Positions 7,489 through 16,854 of a DNA stretch of 64,000 nucleotides are shown in pieces (the stretch's first letter is position 1; each line of letters begins with the position of its first letter). The stretch spans positions 1-64,000 of the forward strand of contig JADMJS010000015.1 of assembly GCA_018780435.1 (NCBI GenBank), written 5' to 3'. The DNA comes from Myxococcales bacterium (GTDB lineage Bacteria; Myxococcota_A; UBA9042; GCA-2863065). Made by a program: the position numbers and the translations under genes. The notes under the pieces are model-generated. The model made no database searches and had not been told where the DNA came from. It was given only the letters and a program-made list of their open reading frames with translations.

Positions 7489-10323
7489 CTAGTCCAGCAG
7501 CGACTCGAGCCACGCCTCGGGCGAGAGCGCAACCGGCGCCACGCTGCACAACACGCCATCTCCTGACGCAGTTTTATCGCCGGCCTGGATGGCCCACGCG
7601 CCGCCGTGGACGAGCGTGAGCGTGTCGAAGCCGGAGCCCTCCGGCACCGAGACGGCGAGGCTGAAGCCAGGCGCGTCCGTACGCCCGAGAGTCGCGGTGT
7701 GGTGCGGGAGGACGAACTCGGTCCCGAGCGCGAGGCCGAGGGGATTGTCCCCGTCGAGTACACGCACGCGCACCTCGGCGAGGAAGGGCGCCTCCGACCA
7801 GGGCAAGGTGGTGACGGCCGGATCGGTCATGACTTCGAAGGCCAGGACTTGCATGAAGCCGACCTGACAGGTCGTGCGGTCAACGCGGAGCGCCGCCGCG
7901 AGGACGTCGTTCGGCACCTGCAGGACCCCGAGCTCGGTTGCCGAGATGGTCCCGTTGCGCGAGAGCGGCCGTACCTGCTTGATGACGATGCGCTCGGGGA
8001 ACGCCGGACCCGAGGTCATCGCCGGGAAGCCCTTGATAACCTTACGGAACTCGAAGTCGAGGGTGATGGACTTCGACCGCCTTCCGGGCGGCAGAACGGC
8101 GTTCTTGGCGTCGAGCCAATCGGCTGCGAGCGGCGCGGCAAGGTCGCGGATCCAGATGAGCTCGGCGTCCGTGAGGATGGGCGCGTCCGACTCGCTCGAC
8201 GGCAGGACGCGCTCGACGACCGGCGCTGTCGGTGTCCCGGTGACGGCGTCGACCTCGGGTGTGATGCCGGAGCCGGGTGGTGGGTTCGTGACCGAGAGCG
8301 CGCCCGCCTGGACGTTCAGCGTGAGGGTGACCTCGTCGTCACCTGTCGCGCGGGAGAGTGAGAGAAGGAAGACGCCGTTGGCGAGCTCGGCGGCGTCGTC
8401 GAAGCGCGGGTGGACGCTCACGCCCATGCGGCCGTTCAGGTGGTCGAGCCCCGCGTTCTCACGCTCTTCGAAGGCGCCAAAGGACCAGAACGACGCCCAG
8501 ACCTTCCGGAGCGCCACAGCTACGGTCTTCTTTCGATCCGACGCCTTGGACTGGACCTCCGGCTTTAAGAACGCGGTCTCGGAGGTGTAGACACCGGCGC
8601 CATTGAAGCCCTCGACATCCTCCGCGGTGGACGAGGACCGGAAGCGGAGTCCCTGCGAGGTCGACAGGGCGGCGAAGCGCGCTTCGAGATCGGCCGTCAG
8701 CGTATTCAGGAGGCCCTCCGGCATCGCCTGAGCGCCGAGGAAGAGCCCCTGCACGCCGCCGAGCTTCAGGAGATCCCAGATGACCTTCCGATGCGCGCCG
8801 GCCTTGAACGTCTCGAGCCAGCGCATCGCGTCGAGGTCCTCGCCGTTCGACTCGACGAACTGCGGCTCGCCTTCGAGGAGCAACTGGCGCACGCGGCGGT
8901 CTTTCGCGAACTCGGGGTCTGCGATGAGCTCCGCGAGCTGGGTTTGAATCGGCGCGACGAACTCGGCGTACGCGCGCACCGTGATGGCGAGCGGCTCGTA
9001 GGGCCCGGGGATGGCGTCGTAGGCGGTGAGCGCGGCGAGGCCGGCGCTTTTGCCGCCGATCACGGGGACGAGCTCCGGGAGCACCTCGAGCGCGCCGGGG
9101 CCGGGCGTGACTTCGATTGGCCGCGTGTAGGGCATGCCCTCGAGTGGCGCCGGCACCAGCTCGCCGAACTCGCGCCCGGACTTCTGCTGCCACGACTCCC
9201 ATTCGGAGGCGCTCATCGGCTGCCACCGAACCACGTCGTCTTTCACCTGAAAGATCACGGGAGTGCGGTCGGCTTCGAGGCTCGCGAGCGCGCCGTCGGC
9301 GAAGACGCCGCCCATGTAGGCGTTCGGGGTGCCGCGCGCGATGGCGAGCAGGTTGAAGTGCGCCTGCGGCGTCTGGGGTACGGCCGTAATGATGCCGGCG
9401 ACCGGCGGCAGATCGTCGGGGACCTCCTCGAGGATGACGATGTCGGTCGGGTCGAGCGCGACCTTCGTCAGCTCTCCCGCGCGGATGCGCTTGATGCGCC
9501 CCGCGGTGATGCCAGGATTGTAAGAGCGGACTTCGCCCGGAGTGACGAGGTCCTCGTAGGTGAGCACGCGGTCCTTCAGGGGCCCGTTCCCGGCGCGCAG
9601 CGTGTTGGCCAGGGACTCTTGTTGGGGCGACGTGCGGGCGAGCCACTTCAGTCCGGCGCCCTGAGCCGCCGAGGGCAGCCGGCCTTCGAGGTGAGCCATG
9701 AACTGGAGCAGCAGCGCTTCAGTCGCCGTGTCGATGTACTCGAGCTCCAGCGCCCAGATCGCCTCCGGGACGACGCGGCCCTCGGATGGAGGCAGGTAGA
9801 CGACGGATCCGACGCCGAAGGTCCGCGGCGGGCACGGGGCCGTCTTGCAGCGTCCGAGCGCCAGATTGTAGAACCGGTTCGACGCGAGCCGTTCCCCGGA
9901 CCAGAAGAGCTCGATTGGGAACTGTTTCTCGCCCTGATAGGCGGCATAGATGGCTGCAATCGACTCGAAAGACAGGCCCTCGACGGGGTCTTCATCGGCC
10001 CCATTGACGGGTTGACCGTTCAGGAGTCGGAACCAATACCACTCGTCGTGGAGCCGATAGAAGCGAGGGTCGAGGAAGACCACCTCGCCGGGCTCGTCTT
10101 GAAAGCCCGTGACGACGAACTTGCACTGTACTGGCAACTCGCCGAGATCATTCAGTTCAAGGTAATCGTCGTGCGACTTGAACTCACGGACCGTGTGGTC
10201 GTCGAAGCCCGGGGGCTCCCCCGTGTCCGTCGTCGTGTCCGGCGCCGTCACACCGATCGCGTCCGTGCACGAGGCGAACACAAGCGCGGAGACGGAGCAC
10301 GCGAGAAGGGTCAGAAGTCGCAT
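7489..10323 (-). CDS. Exported lipoprotein with PEP-synthase/PPDK-like domains
   Basis: The start is set at ATG 10323, with GAGG about ten bases upstream; a GTG at 10341 is an alternative. The 944-aa product opens with a lipoprotein signal (MRLLTLLACSVSALVFASC, Cys at the lipobox). A segment near residue 310-360 resembles the phosphohistidine swivel domain of PEP-utilising enzymes (GIITAVPQTPQAHFNLLAIARG, with the His kept). Next come IGGKSAGLAALTAYD and RFRSSSTAEDVEGFNGAGV, matching the GGK and RSS/T.E motifs of the PPDK/PEP-synthase ATP-binding domain. Thus the swivel precedes the ATP-grasp part, the reverse of PPDK. An outer-membrane location for an ATP-grasp-type fold is unusual. The C-terminal ~200 residues look beta-rich. 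Substrate unknown. Confidence 0.8.
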   Translation of the reverse strand: MRLLTLLACSVSALVFASCTDAIGVTAPDTTTDTGEPPGFDDHTVREFKSHDDYLELNDLGELPVQCKFVVTGFQDEPGEVVFLDPRFYRLHDEWYWFRLLNGQPVNGADEDPVEGLSFESIAAIYAAYQGEKQFPIELFWSGERLASNRFYNLALGRCKTAPCPPRTFGVGSVVYLPPSEGRVVPEAIWALELEYIDTATEALLLQFMAHLEGRLPSAAQGAGLKWLARTSPQQESLANTLRAGNGPLKDRVLTYEDLVTPGEVRSYNPGITAGRIKRIRAGELTKVALDPTDIVILEEVPDDLPPVAGIITAVPQTPQAHFNLLAIARGTPNAYMGGVFADGALASLEADRTPVIFQVKDDVVRWQPMSASEWESWQQKSGREFGELVPAPLEGMPYTRPIEVTPGPGALEVLPELVPVIGGKSAGLAALTAYDAIPGPYEPLAITVRAYAEFVAPIQTQLAELIADPEFAKDRRVRQLLLEGEPQFVESNGEDLDAMRWLETFKAGAHRKVIWDLLKLGGVQGLFLGAQAMPEGLLNTLTADLEARFAALSTSQGLRFRSSSTAEDVEGFNGAGVYTSETAFLKPEVQSKASDRKKTVAVALRKVWASFWSFGAFEERENAGLDHLNGRMGVSVHPRFDDAAELANGVFLLSLSRATGDDEVTLTLNVQAGALSVTNPPPGSGITPEVDAVTGTPTAPVVERVLPSSESDAPILTDAELIWIRDLAAPLAADWLDAKNAVLPPGRRSKSITLDFEFRKVIKGFPAMTSGPAFPERIVIKQVRPLSRNGTISATELGVLQVPNDVLAAALRVDRTTCQVGFMQVLAFEVMTDPAVTTLPWSEAPFLAEVRVRVLDGDNPLGLALGTEFVLPHHTATLGRTDAPGFSLAVSVPEGSGFDTLTLVHGGAWAIQAGDKTASGDGVLCSVAPVALSPEAWLESLLD

Positions 10324-10337
10324 TGGCACGAACTGCC

Positions 10338-10790
10338 TCACTTCTTGGGCCGAAGTTCCAGGTCGAGGGCGTCCACTCGGACATTACCGACTCCGGTGAC
10401 GAACAGCACGTCACCAGGGACGGAGCCCGACTCGGCAGCGATGTTCGGGCCACTGCCATGTCCTTGAAGGGCGCGAGCGCCTTCACGGCCACGGGAAGGT
10501 GGAGTTGATACACACGGGTGTCTTGAAAATTGACATGTGTACCAGCGGTCACGGGGAGCGCACACGTCGCCGAGGGCAGTGGCGTCCTCGCCGGTCCCAC
10601 GACTCACGTCGGCCAACGCGACATCCACGGGTGTGCTCGTGTCAGCGTCGCAACGCGCCGAGCGGGCAGCAGCGAGTCCGATGGTTTGGTGGCGGGCGAC
10701 GGGCATGGGTGAAGCTCCAAGGTCGGGCAGGCGCCCCTGGGGCTCGCCGTCGGAGGTCGGCCGAGCAGGATACGTGCCAGGCGTGAGCAA
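10338..10790 (-). pseudogene. Frame-disrupted gene between a 198-aa gene and the PPDK-like lipoprotein
   Basis: One minus-strand frame is open here and ends at a TGA (10338-10340) just before the lipoprotein. Its first part (DADTSTPVDVALADVSRG) and last part (GDVLFVTGVGNVRVDALDLELR) look coding, but the middle (~10460-10590) does not. There a neighbouring frame reads naturally (LPVTAGTHVNFQDTRVYQLH, then AVKALAPFKDMAVA) with GC-rich third positions. The simplest reading is two compensating indels ~130 bp apart, from mutation or sequencing error. Upstream the frame continues open to the stop of the 198-aa gene, and no good start codon was found. Function unknown. Confidence 0.45.
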
Positions 10791-10874
10791 CGGTGCGCCG
10801 CCGACCCGGCCCTCGACGACGCTTCGTCGAATCGGAGGAGCCTGGGCGCCGCGACCGTCCGGCGCCGCCGTCGG

Positions 10875-11471
10875 TCAACCGTTCGCCACGACCGCCTTCG
10901 ATGTCATGTCGATGACCGAGTAGGCGGGCGTCGCCAAGATCGCGAGCGGGAAGCACGTCTGGATGTGGATGGCTGTGGAACCACCGTCGCGGTCGAAGAT
11001 CAACCGGACGCCCTTCGCGCTCGTGCTGATAACGCTCATATCCGTCTTGCTGACCGTGCTCATCTTCCCGGAGCCGAGGCCCAGAAAGCCGATCTCTTTG
11101 AGGTTATTGACGTCGAGCGTCACCCGAAGCTTCCGGCCGGAGTACGTTGGGTCATCGAGCACACCCAGGGCCGCTTGCCCGGTCGGCGAGTTGAGTCCCT
11201 GGCAAGCGGCGTCCGCCTGCTGAATCAGATTGGCGAATGCGGAGGTCTGCGCGGCGGAGCCGCGGTTCTTGAATTGATTGTTGCTCTCTCCAACCTGCTT
11301 ATGAGTTCGGTACATCATGTCACTATGATTGACACCGGTTCCGCCTGGGGTCTTGAGCGCGTGTAGGCCGCGCGAGTGAGCGCCGGCACCCGTCACGGGC
11401 GACGCGACGCCTTCGGCGCCTTGAAGCATGCCGCGGACTTCAAAGGTTTCGTAACGACGTGCAATTGCCAT
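10875..11471 (-). CDS. Hypothetical protein (198 aa)
   Basis: Not recognised. An AAGGAG site seven bases before the ATG at 11471 supports the start. There is no signal peptide. The N-terminal half is Gly/His/Asn-rich and polar (GVNHSDMMYRTHKQVGESNN, residues ~46-65), followed by a helical stretch with a single Cys and a C-terminal beta-rich domain (RKLRVTLDVNNL, GVRLIFDRDGGSTAIHIQ). It heads a minus-strand group with the frame-disrupted gene and the PPDK-like lipoprotein. The 291 bp between it and the aminopeptidase gene to the right hold no convincing gene. Confidence 0.6.
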   Translation of the reverse strand: MAIARRYETFEVRGMLQGAEGVASPVTGAGAHSRGLHALKTPGGTGVNHSDMMYRTHKQVGESNNQFKNRGSAAQTSAFANLIQQADAACQGLNSPTGQAALGVLDDPTYSGRKLRVTLDVNNLKEIGFLGLGSGKMSTVSKTDMSVISTSAKGVRLIFDRDGGSTAIHIQTCFPLAILATPAYSVIDMTSKAVVANG

Positions 11472-11762
11472 GGTGATGCTCCTTGACGGCGTCCAGCCCT
11501 TTTTGACTTTACGCCATGGTTGATGGCCGCATTATGGATCTCCCAGGCGCCGCTGGAAAGACCTGTGTCCAACGTCGACGCCGGCCACCTCCTTGCCTGG
11601 TGCGCCACCTGTCTCCGAGCCAACGTCGAATAGGCGTTCATGAAGTGCACCTTCGAGTGCGGCTTCGAGTTGGCGGCGGCACGCCTTACGCGTCGGACAG
11701 AGGCCGCCTCACGGAAATCGAGAGCTGCGTCGGATTGCCGCCGAAGTAACGCTGCCTGGCCG

Positions 11763-12866
11763 TCAACTCCGCGGCATCTCCCTCATGATCCGCGCCAACT
11801 CTCCATGCGTGTCGCGCTCGAGCATGCTGTGTCCGGCAGCGGTCCGGGTGAGCGAGACGTTCGTCGCGCCGGCGCCTTGAAGCGCGCGGACGAGGTCTTC
11901 TGCTTGGAAGAGCGGACAGACCTGGTCGTACCGGCCGTGAACGACCCACGTCGGGACATGGGCGATGCGGGCGGCGTTCTCCAGGATGAAGTCCTGGCCG
12001 CGGTTCTGCTCGCCTGATCCACCGAGGAAGGCGCCATTCATGAAGTAGTGGTTCTCGATGCGGGCGAAGGCCTTGGCGAAGTCGGGGTCGGCGAACTTCG
12101 AGAGGTCGCTCGTGTCCTGCGACAGGAAGCTCGTGGCACCCTCCCAGACCGACCAGGCGACGGCAGCGGCGGTCTGTTCGGCGGCCGCCGTCGGGGTGGA
12201 CGGATCGGTGGCGAAGATCTCGGCGTAGGCTTTGACCATGTCGCCGCGCTTATCCGGCGGGATCTGCTCGACGTAGGCCTTCCACACGTCGGGATAACAG
12301 AGGTAGGCGCCCGGGAGGCTCGTGTCGCCGGGGTCGCGGGCGTAGTGGGCGGCGTTGCCCTGGTAGAAGTAGTCGAGGTCCTTCTGCCGGCAGAGGAAGA
12401 TTCCGCGCAGGATTAGCGACGCGACCGTGTCGGGGTGCGCGATAGCGTAGGCGAGGCTGAGGGTGCTCCCCCAGCTCCCGCCGAAGACGTGCATCTTGCC
12501 CGTGATCCCGAGGTGGCGACGCAGCAGGACCATGTCCGCGATCAGGTGGGGCGTGGTGTTGTCCGCGAGCGCGGGACGGGCGTCGTCGTCGGACGCGCTC
12601 GGCCGTGAGTGGCCACAGCCGCGCTGGTCGAAGAGCACGATGCGGTAGCGTTCCGGATCGAAGAGGCGCGCCAGCATCGGTGAAGTGGCGCCGCCGGGGC
12701 CGCCATGCACGAAGAAGACGGGCTCCCCATCCGGGGCGCCGTAGACCTCGAAGTACATCTCGTGTCGTGGCGAGTCAGAGACCGTGAGCCAGCCGTTCTG
12801 CGCGAGAGGCGGCTGAGGGAAGGGCCATTCGTGGTCGGCGATCTTGCTGTAGGTCGGCGTGTTCAT
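11763..12866 (-). CDS. pip: Prolyl aminopeptidase (alpha/beta hydrolase, S33)
   Basis: A 367-aa proline iminopeptidase that removes N-terminal proline from peptides. The alpha/beta-hydrolase features are clear: oxyanion region FFVHGGPGG, LFDQRGCGHS, nucleophile elbow GGSWGS, catalytic Asp in GRYDQVCP and His in AAGHSMLE. The family length is slightly exceeded, consistent with the helical cap that gives proline selectivity. ATG 12866 (MNTPTYSKI) is chosen; an in-frame GTG at 12890 would add eight residues. No signal peptide, so cytoplasmic. It appears monocistronic. Confidence 0.92.
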   Translation of the reverse strand: MNTPTYSKIADHEWPFPQPPLAQNGWLTVSDSPRHEMYFEVYGAPDGEPVFFVHGGPGGATSPMLARLFDPERYRIVLFDQRGCGHSRPSASDDDARPALADNTTPHLIADMVLLRRHLGITGKMHVFGGSWGSTLSLAYAIAHPDTVASLILRGIFLCRQKDLDYFYQGNAAHYARDPGDTSLPGAYLCYPDVWKAYVEQIPPDKRGDMVKAYAEIFATDPSTPTAAAEQTAAAVAWSVWEGATSFLSQDTSDLSKFADPDFAKAFARIENHYFMNGAFLGGSGEQNRGQDFILENAARIAHVPTWVVHGRYDQVCPLFQAEDLVRALQGAGATNVSLTRTAAGHSMLERDTHGELARIMREMPRS

Positions 12867-12987
12867 GGGGGCATGATAGCTCACCCCCACCGTTTCCGGG
12901 AGTTACGCTGGCGCGGTGAGCTACGGCGGCCTCTTGGAGAGGGACCGTCCTAGGACGCGACGAGCCACAGGCTCAGCGGGGCGCCGA

Positions 12988-14244
12988 TCAGAGGTTGGTG
13001 CGAGCCCAGCTCAGCTTGACGCAGGTCGCGACCACGCGCGTCGCGGCTTCGATGTCGGCGAGCGTGGGGAAGCTCGGCGCGAGGCGGATGTTCCGGTCCT
13101 CGGGGTCCTTACCGTAGGGGAAGGTCGCGCCGGCCTCCGTGAGCTTCACACCCGCCTCGTTGGCCATCTTGACGACGTTCTTGGCGTGGCCGGGCAGCGT
13201 GTTGAGGCTGATGAAGTAACCGCCGTTCGGGTTCGTCCACGAGGCGAGGCCGGTGCCGCCGAGCTCCTCTTCGAGCACGCGCAGGACGGCGTCGAACTTG
13301 GGCTTCAGGATGGCGGCGTGGCCGAGCATGTGGGCGCCGACCCCTTCAAAGTTCTTGAAGTATCGCGTGTGCCGAAGCTGATTGACCTTGTCCGGTCCGA
13401 TGGTCTGTTTGCTCAGGCTCTTCTTCGTCCATGCGATGTTCGTGGTGCTCGCGGCCATGGCCGAGATGCCGGCGCCGGCATGGCTGATCTTACTGGTCGA
13501 CGCAAAGAGGAAGACGCGGTTCGGGTTGCCGGCCGCGGTGCAGGCGTCGAGGATGTTGTCGACCTCGTCGCCGGTCGCCCCGAGGTGGTGAACCGAGTAG
13601 GCGTCGTCCCACATGATGCGGAAGTCAGGAGCGCCGGTCTTCATGCTCGCGAGCCGCTTCACGACGTCAGAGGAGACGGACTCGCCGGTCGGGTTGGCGT
13701 ACTTCGGGACGATCCAGATGCCCTTGACGGCCGGATCGGAGACCAGCGCTTCGACCTTCGCCATGTCGGGTCCGTGACCCGTCATGGGGACCACGACGAG
13801 CTCGTAGCCGAGGTGTTCGGTGATGGCGAAGTGGCGGTCGTAACCCGGCGCGGGGCAAAGCCATTTGACCTTCTCCTCCTTCCCCCACGGACGCTCGCCG
13901 CCGGGTACGCCGAAGACGTGCGCCCGAATGAGCGTGTCGAACATGAGCGCCAGGCTCGCGTTGCCACCGATGAGGACGTCGTCCGCCTTGCAGCCAAAGA
14001 GGTCGGCGAAGAGCTGCCGCGCCTCCGGGAGGCCCTCGAGACCGCCATAGTTGCGTGTGTCGGTGCCATCGGGCGCCTTGTAGTCGTCGCTCGTGACGGC
14101 CTCGACGAGGCCACGGCTCAGGTCGAGCTGCTCCTTGCACGGCTTACCGCGCGTCATGTCGAGTTTGAGCGACATCCCCTGGAAGCGGGCATAGCTCTCG
14201 GTCAGAGCGGAAACGGTCTCGCGCAGGTTCGGCGTAGTGGTCAT
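12988..14244 (-). CDS. Class I PLP-dependent aminotransferase (type Ic aspartate aminotransferase-like)
   Basis: A 418-aa enzyme starting at ATG 14244 (MTTTPNLRE). PLP-enzyme motifs are visible: the substrate-site NYGGLEGLPEAR, the cofactor-contacting WIVPKYANPTGES and IMWDDAYSVHH, and the Schiff-base lysine in FASTSKISHAGAG. NPTGES with TSKI matches the MocR-like/type Ic aspartate aminotransferase group rather than AspC. The likely reaction is transamination between an amino acid and 2-oxoglutarate; the exact substrate is not determinable here. A 17-bp inverted repeat lies 27 bp upstream of the start. Confidence 0.88.
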   Translation of the reverse strand: MTTTPNLRETVSALTESYARFQGMSLKLDMTRGKPCKEQLDLSRGLVEAVTSDDYKAPDGTDTRNYGGLEGLPEARQLFADLFGCKADDVLIGGNASLALMFDTLIRAHVFGVPGGERPWGKEEKVKWLCPAPGYDRHFAITEHLGYELVVVPMTGHGPDMAKVEALVSDPAVKGIWIVPKYANPTGESVSSDVVKRLASMKTGAPDFRIMWDDAYSVHHLGATGDEVDNILDACTAAGNPNRVFLFASTSKISHAGAGISAMAASTTNIAWTKKSLSKQTIGPDKVNQLRHTRYFKNFEGVGAHMLGHAAILKPKFDAVLRVLEEELGGTGLASWTNPNGGYFISLNTLPGHAKNVVKMANEAGVKLTEAGATFPYGKDPEDRNIRLAPSFPTLADIEAATRVVATCVKLSWARTNL

Positions 14245-14270
14245 GGTTGGACGCGTCCTCGGACAGGTAG

Positions 14271-14287
14271 CCTCGCGACTCGCGAGG
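14271..14287. promoter_or_regulatory. Short inverted repeat upstream of the aminotransferase
   Basis: CCTCGCGA-C-TCGCGAGG has perfect 8-bp arms around one base, 27 bp upstream of the aminotransferase ATG. The position suits an operator, but CG-rich palindromes arise easily in this GC-rich DNA. Confidence 0.25.
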
Positions 14288-14478
14288 GCCATTGCTCGCG
14301 CACTTTCGCCAGAATTCGGCCGGAGTGAAAAGGATTTCCGTCATCGGGCCTTACTGGAATGCGGTCAATTTCGACCGAGCACCACGTCTGCGGTACGAAG
14401 GCAACGGCGCTCCGGAATCATGGCCTCGAGTCGCCCGTTCAGCGTCCGTCGCCGCACAGGAGCGGTCTGGAGGTTCAC

Positions 14479-15321
14479 GTGTCGAAGTCGCTGGGGATCG
14501 GTTGCGTCGTCTTGACCATGGCTGGAACGGCGGGTGCCGAAGCGCCGCCCAAGGAGTGGCCCTTGCCGTGGCCCACGTCATCGGAAGTGGAGCTGCCCGC
14601 CGAGCGCGAGTTACCTGAAGGCAGCCCCTTCCTGGGCGTTTGTGAGCGACTCGAGCGCGAGCTGCGAGCGGCCGAGAGCCTCATGGCGGCCGAGGTCGGG
14701 TGCAGCGTCTACAAGCGCTACGAGGGCGCGGGGCCCATTCGCGGTGCGGCCACCCTCCGCCTTGTGGGCGACGACCTTGGCATCACCGACGTGTGGTTCT
14801 TGGCAGTGGAGACGTCATCGGGGTGGCATCTCGGACCGGTACTCGGGGACGGGTCCTATACCGGCGTCGGCGGTTGGAGCCAGGGCGTCACTGTGGACGA
14901 CATCGTCGTGACGCTGCTGGACGGCGCCGCTGTGGTCGTCGCGAGGGCCCGTGGCTTCATGGAGGACACCGACCTCGGCGTGAACGCCCAGACCGAGGAG
15001 TACTCCGCGTCGGTGAGCGTCTGCCTCGTCACCGACTCGCCGGCCGGGGCGCCGGCATGCGCTCGCGCGTTGACTCATCGCCGGAGGACGTTGTCGAAGG
15101 CGAGTGACGAGGAGAAGCAAGTACCGCCGCGCGAGAGCTACGGTCCGCTTGGGACTCGCGACTGGTCGCGGCCTTTGACGTGGGACCCGAAAGCGGGCGC
15201 ATTCAAGGTGGGCCCGGAGAAAGGTAAGCGCCCGCAGGGGCAGACGATCCCGGCTCTGCCGAAGCGCGCCACGGCGGCGGCGGTGGTCGAGGCGTACGCG
15301 GCGCGGGCGGAAAAGCCGTAG
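14479..15321 (+). CDS. Hypothetical secreted protein (280 aa)
   Basis: Start at GTG 14479, five bases after a GGAGG; the frame is open further upstream without a ribosome site. The first ~23 residues (SKSLGIGCVVLTMAGTAGA) form a signal peptide. The mature part has four cysteines and a beta-rich central domain (AATLRLVGDDLGITDVWFLA; TVDDIVVTLLDGAAVVVARA) and a Pro/Lys-rich tail. No family recognised. It converges on the displaced hrpA 3' end, and was presumably the original 3' neighbour of hrpA before the island arrived. Confidence 0.65.
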   Translation: MSKSLGIGCVVLTMAGTAGAEAPPKEWPLPWPTSSEVELPAERELPEGSPFLGVCERLERELRAAESLMAAEVGCSVYKRYEGAGPIRGAATLRLVGDDLGITDVWFLAVETSSGWHLGPVLGDGSYTGVGGWSQGVTVDDIVVTLLDGAAVVVARARGFMEDTDLGVNAQTEEYSASVSVCLVTDSPAGAPACARALTHRRRTLSKASDEEKQVPPRESYGPLGTRDWSRPLTWDPKAGAFKVGPEKGKRPQGQTIPALPKRATAAAVVEAYAARAEKP

Positions 15322-15349
15322 GCCAGCTCGCGAGAATCGACATGCCCAA

Positions 15350-15807
15350 CTAGGCCAGCGCCTCCACCGCCGCCGCCACCTTCTGCAGCGAGACCGGGTA
15401 CGCCGGCTTCAGCTCCGGGGCGAAGGTCAGGGCACGCAGCTCCTCGAACATCATCAGGACTTCGAAGGCCTCGGCCGGGTCTTTGGCCGTCTTTCGCTCC
15501 TGGAGGAGGCGGGTCCAGACCGGGAGGCGGGGAGCGAGTTTGTCCGCGTCTTTCTTGGGGTTTGCGACGGCGAGGTCGAGGCGGTCCGTGATGGCGCGGA
15601 GGAAGCGGGGGACGTGCGCGAGGTCGGCGGGGAGCGCGTGGGCCATGAGGTCGGGCGGGAGGAGGTGATCGAGCTGGGCGTGGATGTCGGTGATGGCGGC
15701 TTTGGCGGCGAGGTGGCGGCTGGCGTTTCGGAGGGCGGTGAGCGTCTTCTGGAGCTCGGGGCGTAGGGCCTCGATGGCGTCCGTGAATTGGCCGAAGGCG
15801 ACTTGGA
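15350..15807 (-). pseudogene. Displaced 3' end of hrpA (left copy of direct repeat)
   Basis: These 458 bp match 42581-43038 without gaps and encode the last ~150 residues of HrpA (FGQFTDAIEALRPELQ to AAVEALA). Positions 15669-15807 are identical to 42900-43038; the outer 319 bp differ at about 30 sites by hand count. Upstream of 15807 the match ends abruptly and the frame continues only as antisense to the neighbouring gene, so the fragment has no genuine start. It ends with its own TAG, whereas the intact gene ends with TGA. It is a stranded gene end, not a separate gene. Confidence 0.9.
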
Positions 15808-15865
15808 CGACACGCTCGTCACGAACGAGGGACTCGAAGAACGGACCTGGAATAGACTCCGCTGA

Positions 15866-16854
15866 GTGGCCGTCTCGCGAGACCAGAACCTGATTCAAGT
15901 CACCGGGCGTTTCGACGCCCGGGGCGTCCCGGATGTCCTAAGGGCGGCTCGAGCCGCCGTCGACCAACGCGGCTTCTGCCCCGCGGTGTCCTCGGTGGGA
16001 TCGAGTGGGCTATGAACGAGATCACCGACAACGTGTTGAACCACTCGGCAAGTCCCACTGGCGGCGTGGTTGGAATGACGCGCTTCACGGCAAGACACGA
16101 AGTCGTCTTCTGCGTCGCCGACAGCGGACTGGGCATTCGAGAGACGCTACGTGAGGGGCACGCGAACATCCAAGACGATCAGGAGGCTCTGGAAGAGGCG
16201 GTTAAGGCCGGAGTGACGCGCAACCCTCTTCTCGGACAAGGAAACGGGCTCGCCGGCACACGGACCATAACGTCCAACTCCGGCGGCGAGATGACGTTGG
16301 TCTCTGGTCACGCGCGGCTCAACGTGTCGAGTGCTGGCTCGACCGTCGTCGATTTCTCGAGCACCCGTCAGTTCCCAGGGACCTTCGTCGTCGCACGCAT
16401 ACGGACGGACTCCAGAGTACCCCTCGACGAGTTGCTCTCGCTCCCCAGCCGAACTGGAACGGCACAGGACATTATCGACATGCGCTACGAAGATCCCCAC
16501 CAAGACGCCTTCGTCATTCGACTCCTCGACGAACCAGATGGATTCGGCTCGCGTTCCGCCGGACGCGCTCTACGGGTCAAGTGCAACAATCTCCTCGACG
16601 CCAACCCACGCTATCCGGTGCACCTGGACTGGTCGGGAGTGACCATGGTGTCGAGTAGCTTCGCGGACGAGTGCCTCGGGAAGTTGTTCGTGGAGATGGG
16701 CGCGACCGCTTACTCGGCCCGAATTCGGCATCGCGCGATGGCGGGGCTCGTTCAAGCGCTCGTCGACAAGGCGATCATGCAACGTATTGCGCAGGTGATG
16801 GCCCTCGTTGGTTCCAAGAGGGGTAGTTCCGTGTCCGGAGACAATCTCGAGTGA
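15866..16854 (+). pseudogene. Disrupted HATPase + STAS-like (DUF4325) gene
   Basis: The 3' part (16012-16854) encodes a histidine-kinase-like ATPase core: N-box NEITDNVLNHS, G1 box VADSGLGI, G2-like GQGNGLAG. A DUF4325-type C-terminal domain follows (HLDWSGVTMVSSSFADECLG). Coding sense continues upstream in that frame (LGGIEWAMNE), so the ATG at 16012 falls inside the domain. A separate frame from GTG 15866 reads AVSRDQNLIQVTGRFDARG then AARAAVDQRGF before meeting a stop at 16013-16015. Only ~10 codons separate the two parts where ~60 residues would be expected, implying an internal deletion with frameshift. It begins 58 bp inside the island edge. Confidence 0.65.

Noticed and set aside
15350-15898. 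182-aa ORF considered as an independent gene
   Set aside because: Its first ~30 residues are antisense to the disrupted HATPase gene and the rest is the displaced hrpA 3' end; it has no separate start or ribosome site.
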